A DNA stretch of 29,803 nt from Onthomorpha sp937906975 (GCA_045614605.1 JAZLDH010000003.1:1-29803), one strand, 5' to 3'. Numbered from the stretch's first letter, positions 1 through 8,720 are shown. Notes: a model not told the origin generated them from the sequence alone. Made by a program: numbers and translations.

Positions 1-1
1 G

Positions 2-415
2 AACGTAAAAAGCTTTGGAAACAAAGAAGTAAAATTCCGTCCTAACTACATTCCAGAAGGATTGAGCGTAACGCTAATTGATGGCGAAGAATCAATAGAC
101 TTGCTTCAAGGACAAGAATACGCAACAGAGATTTCAGCAGGCGAAAACGCAAACCGCTTTAAACTCTTAATCAAGAAATCACTTGGACTCTCAGATGCAG
201 AAGAATTAGAAGTTAATATCTCAAACAATAACCGCATTGTAAACATTGCAACATCAGAAACAGACTTACAAATAGAAGTTTACAACGCATTAGGTCAAAA
301 GGTATTTGAAACAAAAGCCTTAAACTTCTCACTAAACAACGTTTCGGCAGGTGCTTATATGATAAAAGCATTCAACAACAAAGCAAGCAAAACACAAAAG
401 ATAGTAGTAAAATAA
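2..415 (+). CDS. C-terminal end of a secreted protein with a type IX secretion sorting domain (partial)
   Basis: The frame is open from base 2 and ends at TAA 413-415, so only the last ~137 residues are visible and the true start lies outside the window. The final ~70 residues have the pattern of the Por/T9SS type A sorting domain: a short beta strand with VYNALGQKVFE, a middle segment with SLNNVSAGAYMIKA, and a basic end KTQKIVVK. In this family the domain directs an already exported protein through the type IX system to the surface and is usually removed. The catalytic or binding part is off the window, so the function of the protein cannot be given. A palindromic terminator follows directly. 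Confidence 0.85.
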   Translation, partial: NVKSFGNKEVKFRPNYIPEGLSVTLIDGEESIDLLQGQEYATEISAGENANRFKLLIKKSLGLSDAEELEVNISNNNRIVNIATSETDLQIEVYNALGQKVFETKALNFSLNNVSAGAYMIKAFNNKASKTQKIVVK

Positions 416-437
416 CGAAGTAAAATAACGATAAAAA

Positions 438-473
438 AAAGCTAAGAAAAAAAATTTTTTTTCTTAGCTTTAA
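438..473. terminator. Palindromic terminator, probably bidirectional
   Basis: A perfect inverted repeat has arms 438-454 and 455-471 (AAAGCTAAG at the outer left, CTTAGCTTT at the outer right) around an A8/T8 centre, followed by an A-rich run. It lies 22 bp after the stop of the T9SS cargo gene. Its CTAAG and CTTAG cores are also the first two units of a 21-bp-period repeat group (442, 463, 484, 505). Confidence 0.7.
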
Positions 474-509
474 AAAAATATTCCTTTGATTTATTTTTCT
501 AATCCTTAG
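442..509. repeat. 21-bp-period repeat group (4 cores)
   Basis: Cores CTAAG at 442, CTTAG at 463, CTTTG at 484 and CTTAG at 505 are spaced exactly 21 bp apart, separated by 16-base linkers made almost only of A and T. The first two cores form the stem of the terminator. The group ends about 15 bp before a TAnnTTTG box upstream of the next gene. Confidence 0.6.
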
Positions 510-524
510 GAATATTTTTTTTTG

Positions 525-532
525 TATTTTTG
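525..532 (+). promoter_or_regulatory. Possible -7 promoter box of the 556-1107 gene
   Basis: TATTTTTG fits the Bacteroidetes -7 consensus TAnnTTTG and lies 23 bp before the ATG. No TTTG is found at the expected -33 distance (501-504 reads AATC), so only one box supports it. Confidence 0.35.
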
Positions 533-555
533 CAAAAAATAAGCAATCGTATTTC

Positions 556-1107
556 ATGAAAAAAATATCGGTTTTTGTTTTAACACTTGTGTTTTTTTTC
601 AATTTATTTGCACAAAAAAATGTAACTACATTCCTTGGCATACCAATAGATGGCACAAGTAAGGATATGATTCAAAAGTTAAAAGACAAGGGCTTTACTT
701 ATAGTCATAAGGAAGACGCTTTGCTTGGTTTGTTTAATGGAGAAACCGTAGCAATTGACCTTCACACGCAAGGGGATAAAGTTTGGCGACTTGTGATTGA
801 GGATATGACAACTCGTAGCGAGGAACAAATCATTGCAAGGTTTAACGCCCTTGTAAAACAGTTTGAAGATGACAGCAATTATATGCCTTATGAAGCAAGG
901 CAATCAATACGTCAAGATGAGAATTTGGCATACGATATGAGCGAGCGCGGATTGATTTACCGTGCAGGCTTTTATCAAAAGGGCGATTCTTGGAGAATAA
1001 AAGACGAAAGATTTGTTTGGTTTATGATTGTTAAGATATATTCTCGCTACAAGATTGTTATGTATTACGAAAATGGCTACAACGAAGAGCCAATCGAGGA
1101 AAAATAA
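556..1107 (+). CDS. Small secreted protein of unknown function
   Basis: This 183-residue protein has a clear signal peptide: MKKIS, a hydrophobic stretch VFVLTLVFFFNLF, and a likely cleavage after FAQ near residue 20. The mature part starts with FLGIPIDGTSKDMIQKLKDKGF, a pattern I recognise from uncharacterised Bacteroidales exported proteins, in which a protein-specific regulatory-like segment compares two lengths of substrate; no catalytic motif is visible. It is probably periplasmic. It stands alone, with a terminator before it and a convergent fucosidase gene after it. The two stop codons are only 3 bp apart with no terminator hairpin between them. No function is proposed. Confidence 0.75.
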   Translation: MKKISVFVLTLVFFFNLFAQKNVTTFLGIPIDGTSKDMIQKLKDKGFTYSHKEDALLGLFNGETVAIDLHTQGDKVWRLVIEDMTTRSEEQIIARFNALVKQFEDDSNYMPYEARQSIRQDENLAYDMSERGLIYRAGFYQKGDSWRIKDERFVWFMIVKIYSRYKIVMYYENGYNEEPIEEK

Positions 1108-1110
1108 ATC

Positions 1111-2976
1111 CTATTTCGTAAGTATTCCTATCTCTGCTATGCAAGTAGAGTTTGCGGAATTGATTTCTCTTAACGATTCTATCTTAAAATATCGTGCCTT
1201 ATAGGTTTTTCCAAAGCGTACAAAGTATGGAATTGGATTGTTTTTGATATTGGAAAACTCTCCGCTACATTCACATTTTGTCCAATGCTCTCCGTCTGTG
1301 CTTACATAGAAAGCATATTGAAATATAGTGCCTTCTAAGTTGTTTTCTTGCTCTGGCACATAGCAAAAGCCTTTTACCTCTTCTTGTCTGCCCATATCTA
1401 TTACCAAACTTTGCAAGGCGTTTGTTTTCCATGAGGTTTGCACATTGGAGTCTATGGCTTTTTCTGCATTTGGCGTGATTGCCTTCCAATTTTCTGTGGA
1501 TATATCGCTTATTTTTTCTTTTGAAACGGTGTTTTCTAAACTCTCTGCATAATAAAGAGCAAGATTAGAAATATTTGCCTTGCCTCGTGAAGAAAGTATG
1601 GTAAGGCGTATTTTCTCTGGCTTGAAATCTGAAAATCTTAGCAAACGTTTATAGCCTATTGTCGTGCCTTGTGTTAGGTATTGCCACTTTCCGTTAGCAA
1701 ATCCCTCTACAATAAATTCCTCTACTCGCTGTCCCTTTGATATGTCTTCTTGTATCATAAGGGTGTTTACGATTGCATTTTTCTCTACCTTGTATTCTTT
1801 TTGCTCTCCTGTGTTTGCCTTCCATAGTTTTTTGCCTTTTAAGAGGTAGTTTTTAGAAAAAGTTTTGTTTATGTAGTCTGAGAGTTGTTTTATTCTATTT
1901 ACGTCATTTTCGTGTAGGAGTCCTCTCCTATCGGGCGGGATATTGAGAAGTAAAACCGAGTTGCGACCTACGGATTGAAAGTAAATATCTACCAAATTGG
2001 AGAGTGAGCGAACTTTTTCGTCTTGCTCGCTGTGGTAAAACCAACCCGGACGAATGGAAACATCTACCTCGGAAGGATACCAATAAGCTTGCTTGGATTT
2101 TTTCAATATTTGACGACTGCCAATGTCCTTTGACATTTCGTTAAGTCCAAGGCGTATGTTTTCTTCTTTTTTATCGATGTATGAGCCTGGTGCAATAAGG
2201 GTTGCACTCCATTCGGTTTCGCGTCCAAGTCCGCCTTCGTTGCCTACCCATCGCACATCATCTCCCATTATTGCGGTTACGGCTTGCGGTTGTAAGGTTC
2301 TGATTGTTTTTAGTATTGCTTGCCAATCATATTCTTGTTTTTTGCCATTTGCTCCCTCAGCACAGGCTCCGTCAAACCACACTTCGTGAACTTCTCCATA
2401 GTTGGTGAGAAGCTCTGTTAGTTGTGCAATAAAAAATTTGTTGTATTCAGGTGAATCGCCGTATGATTTTGCGTTTCTATCCCAAGGAGAGAGATAGACT
2501 CCAAACTTAATTCCGTATTTTTCACAAGCATTGCGAAGTTCTTTTACCACATCGCCTTTGCCATTGAGCCAAGGAGAATTTTTAACTGAATATTCTGTTG
2601 TTGCTGTTGGCCAAAGACAAAATCCATCATGGTGTTTTGCGGTAAGGATTGCCATTTTAAAACCTGCCTGCTTTAATGCCTTTACCCATTGCTCACAGTC
2701 CAATTGAGAGGGATTGAAAATCTCTGCTTTATCTTTGCCATCGCCCCATTCATTGCCTGTAAAGGTGTTGATTCCAAAGTGTAAAAAAGCGGTAAGCTCC
2801 ATTTGTTGCCATTCCAACTGTTGTTTTGTAGGCACAAGACGTGAAATCATATCTATTTTCTCTTCCTCGCTGGCTTCAATAGGGAAAAGAACATATTTCT
2901 CATAAGTTTTGTCTTTCATTTGCGTGCAAGCCGAAAACAAACTTATGAATACAATAAGTAAAATACTTTTTTTCAT
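1111..2976 (-). CDS. GH29 alpha-L-fucosidase lipoprotein with C-terminal discoidin-like domain
   Basis: The 621-residue protein removes alpha-linked fucose from glycans. The N-terminus is a lipoprotein signal with lipobox LFSAC (Cys17), so it is probably anchored facing the periplasm or surface. The GH29 catalytic barrel covers roughly residues 45-370: HFGINTFTGNEWG (66-78), KHHDGFCLW (114-122), and EVWFDGACAEG with Asp202 as likely nucleophile. Glu247 (NEGG) or Glu253 (RETEW) are candidates for the acid/base. NEWGDG and the overall pattern resemble the alpha-1,3/1,4-specific branch of GH29, which is an inference. Residues ~480-621 look like an F5/8 type C (CBM32-like) carbohydrate-binding domain (YVSTDGEHWTKC, ARYFKIESL). 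It is the second gene of an operon, 3 bp after the lysozyme-like gene, and suggests use of host or plant fucosylated glycans. Confidence 0.93.
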   Translation of the reverse strand: MKKSILLIVFISLFSACTQMKDKTYEKYVLFPIEASEEEKIDMISRLVPTKQQLEWQQMELTAFLHFGINTFTGNEWGDGKDKAEIFNPSQLDCEQWVKALKQAGFKMAILTAKHHDGFCLWPTATTEYSVKNSPWLNGKGDVVKELRNACEKYGIKFGVYLSPWDRNAKSYGDSPEYNKFFIAQLTELLTNYGEVHEVWFDGACAEGANGKKQEYDWQAILKTIRTLQPQAVTAIMGDDVRWVGNEGGLGRETEWSATLIAPGSYIDKKEENIRLGLNEMSKDIGSRQILKKSKQAYWYPSEVDVSIRPGWFYHSEQDEKVRSLSNLVDIYFQSVGRNSVLLLNIPPDRRGLLHENDVNRIKQLSDYINKTFSKNYLLKGKKLWKANTGEQKEYKVEKNAIVNTLMIQEDISKGQRVEEFIVEGFANGKWQYLTQGTTIGYKRLLRFSDFKPEKIRLTILSSRGKANISNLALYYAESLENTVSKEKISDISTENWKAITPNAEKAIDSNVQTSWKTNALQSLVIDMGRQEEVKGFCYVPEQENNLEGTIFQYAFYVSTDGEHWTKCECSGEFSNIKNNPIPYFVRFGKTYKARYFKIESLREINSANSTCIAEIGILTK

Positions 2977-2979
2977 AGA

Positions 2980-4074
2980 CTAATTTGCGAAACGTTGTTT
3001 TTCAAATGGGAACTCCTCTATCAGCTCTCCCGAATAATAGAAATCAAATCCTATGGTTCCAAAGGTGTAGATGTAATCTCCTACATTTATGCTTGAGCCT
3101 CCACACATAGGATTAGGACCTGGGTGGCTTTCCGAAAAGCCTATGTTAAATAAAGTAAAGAGAATTTCTGGGCGAGAGGTAATATCATATCCCGCTCTTT
3201 GCCATTGCATTTTTGTTTGATGTAAAATACAAGCTGTATATAAGTAAGAATAATAATGACTTTGATAATCTACCAATCGTCTCATTCTTTCTTCTTGATG
3301 ATTCTCGGTTGTGAAGTCTAAAATGTTTTCATATTTTTTACCCATGTAAAAGACAGAGGTGTCATCTTTTAGGTGTCTTTCTACCATCATGGCAGTAAAG
3401 TCTTTTATTCCATTTACGCCAAAGGAGAATTGCGATTGCACAGACAAAACCTTAACAGGTCCAAGATATTTTTTGTACATTTCTCGCTTGGAGTTAAACA
3501 AACGTATCTGCTCCCCTACTAAACAACTCACTATCATACGTGCTTCTACTCCCGCAACCCTTGCTGCGCTGTCTATTTCTGCTTTGTCTTTTACGATTGC
3601 TTCTTTTAAGGCATACCATTCTGGAAGATTCATCCAATGTATTACGTTTTCTCCAACGCTGTCTTTTTTTAGGCTATTGATTGCTGTGCTTTGATTTGAT
3701 AGATAGGAATGATATGTTTGGTTTTCTTGCAAATACATCTCGCAAGCGGCTATCATTTGTTGTATGTTGCCTTGTCCTTCGCTGTTTTTTATTGCTTTTA
3801 GAATCAAGTCCGCATTTTTTGGATATAATTTACTGATTGCGGTTAGTTTTGCTAAGTCTTCGGTTGTAAGAATCTTGTCCGATTGATTGATTTTCCCTTT
3901 TTTAAGCTCGGAAACCTCCACTAAATAACGATTATTATTATCAACCGCTCCACGATTCTTTGTCCAACCAAGTTGATACACCGCCCAAGCTCCAAGAATG
4001 GCTACACCCGCAAGTGCAAAGCAGTATAAAAATATATTATATATAATCTTAAAGGTCTTTTTTGCTTTACTCAT
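2980..4074 (-). CDS. Membrane-anchored protein with lytic-transglycosylase-like features
   Basis: The protein is 364 residues with one N-terminal membrane helix (about 10-36, IIYNIFLYCFALAGVAILGAWAVY) and a large domain probably in the periplasm. Several points recall the lysozyme/SLT fold: an AARVAGVEARMIVSCLVGEQ helix with Glu188 where the catalytic acid would sit, SFGVNGIKDF (217-226) in place of the S-x-GLMQ segment, and PEILFTLFNIGF (302-313) resembling the late YN-x-G motif. The match is loose, so peptidoglycan cleavage is an inference. It is the first gene of an operon with the GH29 gene (3-bp gap) and has a perfect Bacteroidetes promoter 27 bp upstream. Confidence 0.6.
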   Translation of the reverse strand: MSKAKKTFKIIYNIFLYCFALAGVAILGAWAVYQLGWTKNRGAVDNNNRYLVEVSELKKGKINQSDKILTTEDLAKLTAISKLYPKNADLILKAIKNSEGQGNIQQMIAACEMYLQENQTYHSYLSNQSTAINSLKKDSVGENVIHWMNLPEWYALKEAIVKDKAEIDSAARVAGVEARMIVSCLVGEQIRLFNSKREMYKKYLGPVKVLSVQSQFSFGVNGIKDFTAMMVERHLKDDTSVFYMGKKYENILDFTTENHQEERMRRLVDYQSHYYSYLYTACILHQTKMQWQRAGYDITSRPEILFTLFNIGFSESHPGPNPMCGGSSINVGDYIYTFGTIGFDFYYSGELIEEFPFEKQRFAN

Positions 4075-4100
4075 AAACTTTTTCCTTAAAAAACAGCGTG

Positions 4101-4132
4101 CAAAAGTACAACTTTAATTTTACACCATCAAA
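4101..4132 (-). promoter_or_regulatory. Bacteroidetes-type promoter of the lysozyme-like/fucosidase operon
   Basis: On the minus strand, TTTG (4132-4129), a 20-bp spacer and TACTTTTG (4108-4101) match both boxes of the sigma-ABfr consensus exactly. The predicted start is near 4094, about 20 bp before the ATG at 4074. Confidence 0.8.
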
Positions 4133-4171
4133 GAAAGATGATTTTTTCTGATTTTAATTTATTAGAAAACA

Positions 4172-4206
4172 AAGAAAGGGAACAGCTAAACGCTATTCCC
4201 TTTCTT
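4172..4206 (-). terminator. Terminator of the M16 peptidase operon
   Basis: Arms AAGAAAGGGAA (4172-4182) and TTCCCTTTCTT (4196-4206) form a perfect 11-bp stem with a 13-base loop, 24 bp after the stop codon of the M16 gene on the minus strand. A T-rich run follows. Confidence 0.75.
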
Positions 4207-4230
4207 GATTTATTTATGTGTTATTTCGGA

Positions 4231-7107
4231 TTATTTTGCTGGTTTCATTGCTTCTGGTTTCAATGATGCTCTTACATATCCGTCATGTTTCAAATATTTA
4301 GCTGCTACTGCTTTTATGTCTTCTACTGTTAAAGCGTTTACTGCTGCTGAATATTCTTCTAATGTTTGCATTTCGTATCCGTAGAATTTAGAACCTGTGA
4401 TTTGTCCTAACCAGTATCCGTTCTTTTCTAATCTTCCTTTTCTTTCAAGGATAAGTTGTTCTTTTACTTTGTTAAGGTCAGTTTCTGTTGGTCCTTCTGC
4501 CATAAGCTTGTCAAATACTTCAAATGTTGCGTTTGTAAGTTTATCAACTGTTGTTGGGTCGCAAGTATAGTAACACATTGCAGTTGATTTTGCTTGTGGG
4601 TATTTTTCATAGCTTAATGAGAATGATGGAGAGTAAGTTCCTCCTAATTCTTCACGGATTGTTTCAGTTAATTTGATTGAACAAATATTGTCTAATGCGT
4701 TTGTAGCTAAACGATCGTTCCAATCAAAATCGTTTTCAAATGTGATTGTCATCAAACCTTTGTTTGCTTCTCCTGCATATACAGTTTCATCAACTATACC
4801 TTTTGCAAACGCTGTTGAACGGTCTTTCCAATTTTCTGCATTCTTTCCTTTTGTTGAAGGAAGTCCACCTATGTATTTTTCAATCAAAGGAAGCATTGTT
4901 TTTTCATCTATGTTTCCAACGAAAGTAAATGTGAAGTCAGAAGCATCTGAGAATCTTTCTTTGAATATCTTTAACATTTTGTCAGCATTCAATTGTTTTA
5001 ATTGTGCTTCTGTTGGGATTAAGATTGTACGTTTGTCGTTTGGATACATTGATTTGATCCATTTTTCTTGGAATGCGAACTCTGGCATGTTTTTAACCAT
5101 GTTGATTTGAGTTTTCAATTTGTCGATTTCGCTTGCCAATACTTCTTTATCCATTCTTGGTGCTGTGAAGAATAAGTATATGTATTGTAATTGTGTTTCA
5201 AAGTCTTTTGGTGAACAGCTTCCTGAAAGTACATCTTGTAATTCGCCGATTGAAGGAGAGATTCCAAATGTTTTTCCTTTCATGAACTTCATTAATTGGC
5301 TGTTGTCATAAGTTCCGATACCGCTTGCATCAACTATGCTTGCTGCGAAATTAACATTCATAATGTCTTTATCATCATAGATTGAGCTACCACCGTTTGA
5401 TGCTGCGTGTGTAAGGATTTCGTCATTTTTGTAGTTAGTTTTCTTAACAACTACTTTTGCTCCGTTTGATAAAACGTATTCTGTGTAATCGAATTTTTCG
5501 TTTTTAGTTGTGCTTTCTATTTTTCCACCTTTTGGTTCTTGTGCTAAGAAAGGATCTGTTTTAACATTATCAACCCATGCTTTAGTTTTTGCTGTTTTGC
5601 ATTTTTCAATAAGTTTTAAAACTTTGTCTTCTGTTGGTACTTTAACACCTTTCTTTTCTGGCATTGAGATTGTGCAAATGAAGTTTTCTTCTGTCATCCA
5701 TTTTCCTATCAAAGCGTTTACTTCTTCTAAGGTAATGTCTTCCATCATTGCTTTTGCCCATTTGTTTTCTATAACTGCTCCTGGCATTGGCACTTCATCA
5801 AGGAAGTAATCTACTAATTCTGCTGCGATACGGCTACTTTCAGTTTTTGATTCTTCTTTTGCTGCTCTTGCAAATCTTTCTAATAATGATTCTTTTGCTC
5901 TATCTAATTCTGTTTGTAAGAATCCGTGTTGTTTCAATCTAGTATTTTCAAGCATCATTGCTTCTAATGCTTCCATTACTTTACCTTCTTTTGCTACAAC
6001 ATACATTTGGTATGCTGCAACAGGTCTTGCAAGGAATCCACCATAGCCTGCTCCTGCTTGCATGTAAGGACAAGATTTCTTTTCTCCAAGTTCTGTTAAT
6101 CTTTCATCAAGCATTATTTCAAATAAGCTGTAAACTAAGTATTGTTCACGGTAATCGCCCCATGTTTTAACAGTTTTTGCAGGGTGTTTGTAGAACATTT
6201 GAATTTGTGTTGAAGTTGCTTCTTTGTCTGTTGCAACACATACAAGTGGTTCTTTGTTGTTTTCGATTGTGTAAACAGGACGTTCTGTTGGAGTACAAGG
6301 TGCTGGAGTCATTGTAAAGTAATCGATTACTTTTTGTTCCATTTCGTCAGCGTCAAAGTCTCCTACTACGATTACAGCCATGTTATCTGGTTTGTACCAT
6401 TTTTGATAGAATCCTCTGATGTCTTCATATTTGAAGTTTTCAAGGTTTTCTAATGTTCCGATAGGAAGACGTTCTGCATATTTAGAACCTTTTAACATAG
6501 TTCCCCATGTTTTTGCTCTAAGTCTTTCGCTTCCTCCTTGGCTCATACGCCATTCTTCTATGATAACGCCTCTTTCTTTATCGATTTCTTCTCCTGTCAA
6601 TAACATTCCAGAAGCCCAACCGTCAAGAATCTTTAATCCCATATCAAACAATCTTTCATTGTCTGTTGGAAGTGTTACCATGTAAACAGTTTGGTCGAAG
6701 CCTGTGTAAGCATTGATTTCTCTACCGAATACGATACCTTCTTTTTCAAGGTCATCAATCATTGTGTTTCCTGGATAGTGTTTTGTACCATTGAAACCCA
6801 TGTGTTCAGTAAAGTGAGCTAATCCAACTTCATTTGCTTCTTCCAAAACAGAACCAGCATTGATTGCAATTTGAAATTCTGCTCTGTTTGCAGGTTTGTT
6901 GTTTGCTCTTACATAATAAGTAAGTCCGTTAGCTAATTTTCCTGTACGAACTTTACCGTTTAATTTGATTTGCTCATCAAGATTAACCTTTGCTTTCTTG
7001 TCTTGAGCAACGCCTATTGTACTTATTAATAAGCACAAGGCCAACACTGAAAATAATCTACTTTTCATACTCTTTGTTATTTGGTTTTTATTATTCATTT
7101 TCTTCAT
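4231..7107 (-). CDS. Secreted M16 family zinc metallopeptidase
   Basis: This 958-residue pitrilysin-type peptidase has the usual double-repeat architecture, with an active N-terminal half and an inactive C-terminal half. The inverted zinc motif HFTEH is at residues 98-102, with the third zinc ligand likely Glu184/185 in ERGVIIEEWRMS. R-Y-type substrate residues are expected in the second half. A signal peptide (hydrophobic SVLALCLLISTIGVAQ) predicts export to the periplasm, where such enzymes degrade peptides. The longest start (7107) overlaps the XRE gene by 17 bp. Met14 at 7068, after AAAGAG, gives a standard signal peptide and may be the real start. It is the last gene of a DUF2975-XRE-M16 cluster. 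Confidence 0.93.
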   Translation of the reverse strand: MKKMNNKNQITKSMKSRLFSVLALCLLISTIGVAQDKKAKVNLDEQIKLNGKVRTGKLANGLTYYVRANNKPANRAEFQIAINAGSVLEEANEVGLAHFTEHMGFNGTKHYPGNTMIDDLEKEGIVFGREINAYTGFDQTVYMVTLPTDNERLFDMGLKILDGWASGMLLTGEEIDKERGVIIEEWRMSQGGSERLRAKTWGTMLKGSKYAERLPIGTLENLENFKYEDIRGFYQKWYKPDNMAVIVVGDFDADEMEQKVIDYFTMTPAPCTPTERPVYTIENNKEPLVCVATDKEATSTQIQMFYKHPAKTVKTWGDYREQYLVYSLFEIMLDERLTELGEKKSCPYMQAGAGYGGFLARPVAAYQMYVVAKEGKVMEALEAMMLENTRLKQHGFLQTELDRAKESLLERFARAAKEESKTESSRIAAELVDYFLDEVPMPGAVIENKWAKAMMEDITLEEVNALIGKWMTEENFICTISMPEKKGVKVPTEDKVLKLIEKCKTAKTKAWVDNVKTDPFLAQEPKGGKIESTTKNEKFDYTEYVLSNGAKVVVKKTNYKNDEILTHAASNGGSSIYDDKDIMNVNFAASIVDASGIGTYDNSQLMKFMKGKTFGISPSIGELQDVLSGSCSPKDFETQLQYIYLFFTAPRMDKEVLASEIDKLKTQINMVKNMPEFAFQEKWIKSMYPNDKRTILIPTEAQLKQLNADKMLKIFKERFSDASDFTFTFVGNIDEKTMLPLIEKYIGGLPSTKGKNAENWKDRSTAFAKGIVDETVYAGEANKGLMTITFENDFDWNDRLATNALDNICSIKLTETIREELGGTYSPSFSLSYEKYPQAKSTAMCYYTCDPTTVDKLTNATFEVFDKLMAEGPTETDLNKVKEQLILERKGRLEKNGYWLGQITGSKFYGYEMQTLEEYSAAVNALTVEDIKAVAAKYLKHDGYVRASLKPEAMKPAK

Positions 7108-7306
7108 CTATATACTCTAAAATATCTCCCGGCTGACAGTCTAAAACTTTGCAAATCGCCTCCAAGGTTGAGAATCTTATCGCTTTTGCTTTTCCAGTTT
7201 TGAGATTAGACATATTTGCAGGAGTAATATTCACTTTAGCAGACAATTCGCCAAGTGTTATCTTCCTTTTCGCCATCATTATGTCTAAATTCACAACTAT
7301 TCCCAT
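7091..7306 (-). CDS. Small XRE-family helix-turn-helix regulator
   Basis: This 71-residue protein is almost entirely one Cro/C1-type HTH domain: KITLGELSAKVNITPANMSNLKTG gives helices 1-3 and the recognition helix, and STLEAICKVLDCQPGDILEY is the usual end of the fold. It belongs to the YozG-like group. Members of that group very often sit next to a DUF2975 membrane protein, as here (7-bp gap). AAAGG precedes the ATG at a normal distance. A DNA target is not known; self-regulation of the operon promoter at 8028-8058 is a reasonable inference. Confidence 0.88.
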   Translation of the reverse strand: MGIVVNLDIMMAKRKITLGELSAKVNITPANMSNLKTGKAKAIRFSTLEAICKVLDCQPGDILEYIDEENE

Positions 7307-7313
7307 ACCTTTA

Positions 7314-8009
7314 TTATATTGTTAAGTCGTTTTCTTGTTGCAGACTTATTCCTTTTCTAAATATATCTACCATAACGTAGAATAACATACCTATTAATAT
7401 ATATTCCCACGAAATTTGTGATAAACCAAACTCAGGGACAATATTCAATTCTTGTATTTGAAGATATGTTTTCAAGAAAATACTATCAAAAGTATATACT
7501 AAAAGTTCTAAAAATGGTAAGATTATAAAACTAAATGATATATATTTCATTCGTTTTATGTTTTTGTCAGTAAACACGCAATGCCCCAAAGAAACATCTC
7601 CCGATTTAAAACCTTTATAAACCGAGTTTACAATATTTCTTATTTGCACAAGTTGGAACAAAAGAAACAAAAGACTTATGTTTAGCGTGATTACGTAAAA
7701 CAATTTTAAGATAATTGCAGAAAAACTATTGCTATGAATATCTATATCGTATGCTACTTTTATCCCCTCAGGCTTTAAGTGAATTTTTACTTCTTCTAAA
7801 TTAGAAGGAATCTCGCCTTGAAGTTCCATTGTTGTGTTTTCATTTTGCTCAATTATAGCATAACCCTTTGAATATATTTCATTGTCATTTGCAATTCCAA
7901 GAACAAAAGCAAGAAGCAACACAATCAATGAAAGCGACATTATCCCTATCGCTACTTCAAAAAGAATTTTGATACTCTTTATCGTTAAAATTTTCTTTTT
8001 TATATTCAT
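7314..8009 (-). CDS. DUF2975 membrane protein
   Basis: The protein has about 231 residues with four predicted membrane helices: near 20-45 (IMSLSLIVLLLAFVLGI), 105-128 (VITLNISLLFLLFQLVQI), 150-172 (ISFSFIILPFLELLVYTF) and 200-222 (WEYILIGMLFYVMVDIF). Its length, helix pattern and pairing with a small XRE regulator fit DUF2975, a family without an assigned biochemical role. The start is placed at the ATG at 8009 because the longer TTG start at 8030 lies inside the -7 promoter box. It is the first gene of the operon that continues with the XRE and M16 genes. Confidence 0.75.
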   Translation of the reverse strand: MNIKKKILTIKSIKILFEVAIGIMSLSLIVLLLAFVLGIANDNEIYSKGYAIIEQNENTTMELQGEIPSNLEEVKIHLKPEGIKVAYDIDIHSNSFSAIILKLFYVITLNISLLFLLFQLVQIRNIVNSVYKGFKSGDVSLGHCVFTDKNIKRMKYISFSFIILPFLELLVYTFDSIFLKTYLQIQELNIVPEFGLSQISWEYILIGMLFYVMVDIFRKGISLQQENDLTI

Positions 8010-8027
8010 TGCTTTTCTATTACGATG

Positions 8028-8058
8028 CAAAAATATAACGTTTTTTTATATCTACAAA
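8028..8058 (-). promoter_or_regulatory. Promoter of the DUF2975-XRE-M16 operon
   Basis: On the minus strand, TTTG (8058-8055), 19 bp and TATTTTTG (8035-8028) match both Bacteroidetes boxes. The predicted start is around 8021, 12 bp before the ATG at 8009. This decides against the longer TTG start at 8030. Confidence 0.75.
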
Positions 8059-8117
8059 ATTTTTTACGATATTTTTTTATCGTTTATCAATATATTTTTA
8101 TATTTTTTCGGTAAAAT

Positions 8118-8639
8118 CTATTGCAGATAAAGGTCTATTAAACCCTCTGGCGATTTCACCTCCATTATTCTTTCTTCCCTATTAACATTTATAATAATTT
8201 CATCTATTATTGGAAGAAGAATTTCTTTACCCTCGCAATCTATTGAAAGCAACGGCTGAGGTGCGTTTTCATAAACAGCAGTTATTGTTCCAATATCGCC
8301 TTTTTCTTGGTCAATAACGCCAAAACCTATAATTTCATGAAAATAGAATTTGTTACCTTCCAAAGGTGGCAAAAGTTCTAAGGGCAAAAACAATTCCCTG
8401 CCTATCAATCTTTCTAAATCTTCATACTCTACACCATCAAATCTTACAACTGCTTTATTATTGTTAATTCTTATTGATTTGATTGTATATAATACCAATT
8501 TCTTATTTATAGAAACATAAACCCCATCAAGCTCTGCGTAATCCTGTGGCTCATCTACGTCAAGAAAAAGCACAACTTCTCCCTTGTAACTAAATGGTTT
8601 AGAAATTTTTCCCAAGTAAAAACAATCTTCAATTTTCAT
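8118..8639 (-). CDS. rimM: Ribosome maturation factor RimM
   Basis: The 173-residue length is typical. RimM binds ribosomal protein S19 in the 30S head and assists 16S rRNA processing. The N-terminal RimM domain is seen in FYLGKISKPFSYKGEVVLFLDVDEP (7-31). The C-terminal PRC-like barrel is in KFYFHEIIGFGVID and GTITAVYENAPQPLLSIDCEGKEILLPIIDEII. It lies downstream of rpsP on the same strand, a frequent pairing, but a hairpin (8668-8693) separates them and may attenuate read-through. After its stop, ACGATA/TATCGT (8066-8083) with a T-rich loop could be a weak terminator. Confidence 0.94.
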   Translation of the reverse strand: MKIEDCFYLGKISKPFSYKGEVVLFLDVDEPQDYAELDGVYVSINKKLVLYTIKSIRINNNKAVVRFDGVEYEDLERLIGRELFLPLELLPPLEGNKFYFHEIIGFGVIDQEKGDIGTITAVYENAPQPLLSIDCEGKEILLPIIDEIIINVNREERIMEVKSPEGLIDLYLQ

Positions 8640-8667
8640 TTAATTGCTGTTTTTGTGTTAAAAAATA

Positions 8668-8693
8668 AGGCTACCTTAAATATAAGATAGCCT
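8668..8693 (-). terminator. Hairpin between rpsP and rimM
   Basis: AGGCTA (8668-8673) pairs with TAGCCT (8688-8693), and the inner CTTA/TAAG continues the stem after one mismatch. On the minus strand it is followed by a T-rich run. It can act as terminator of rpsP or as an attenuator before rimM. Confidence 0.6.
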
Positions 8694-8720
8694 ATAATGA
8701 TAATGTTTTTTCTTTTTAAA

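Noticed and set aside
372..656. Minus-strand ORF of 94 codons over the terminator and the 556-1107 signal peptide
   Set aside because: It is a low-complexity Phe/Lys/Leu translation of A/T runs and the terminator palindrome.
4673..5110. Plus-strand ORF of 145 codons inside the M16 gene
   Set aside because: It is a shadow frame antisense to a well-conserved peptidase with no promoter or domain.
8010..8030. Longer TTG start of the DUF2975 gene
   Set aside because: The TTG is part of the TATTTTTG promoter box, so it would not be in the transcript.
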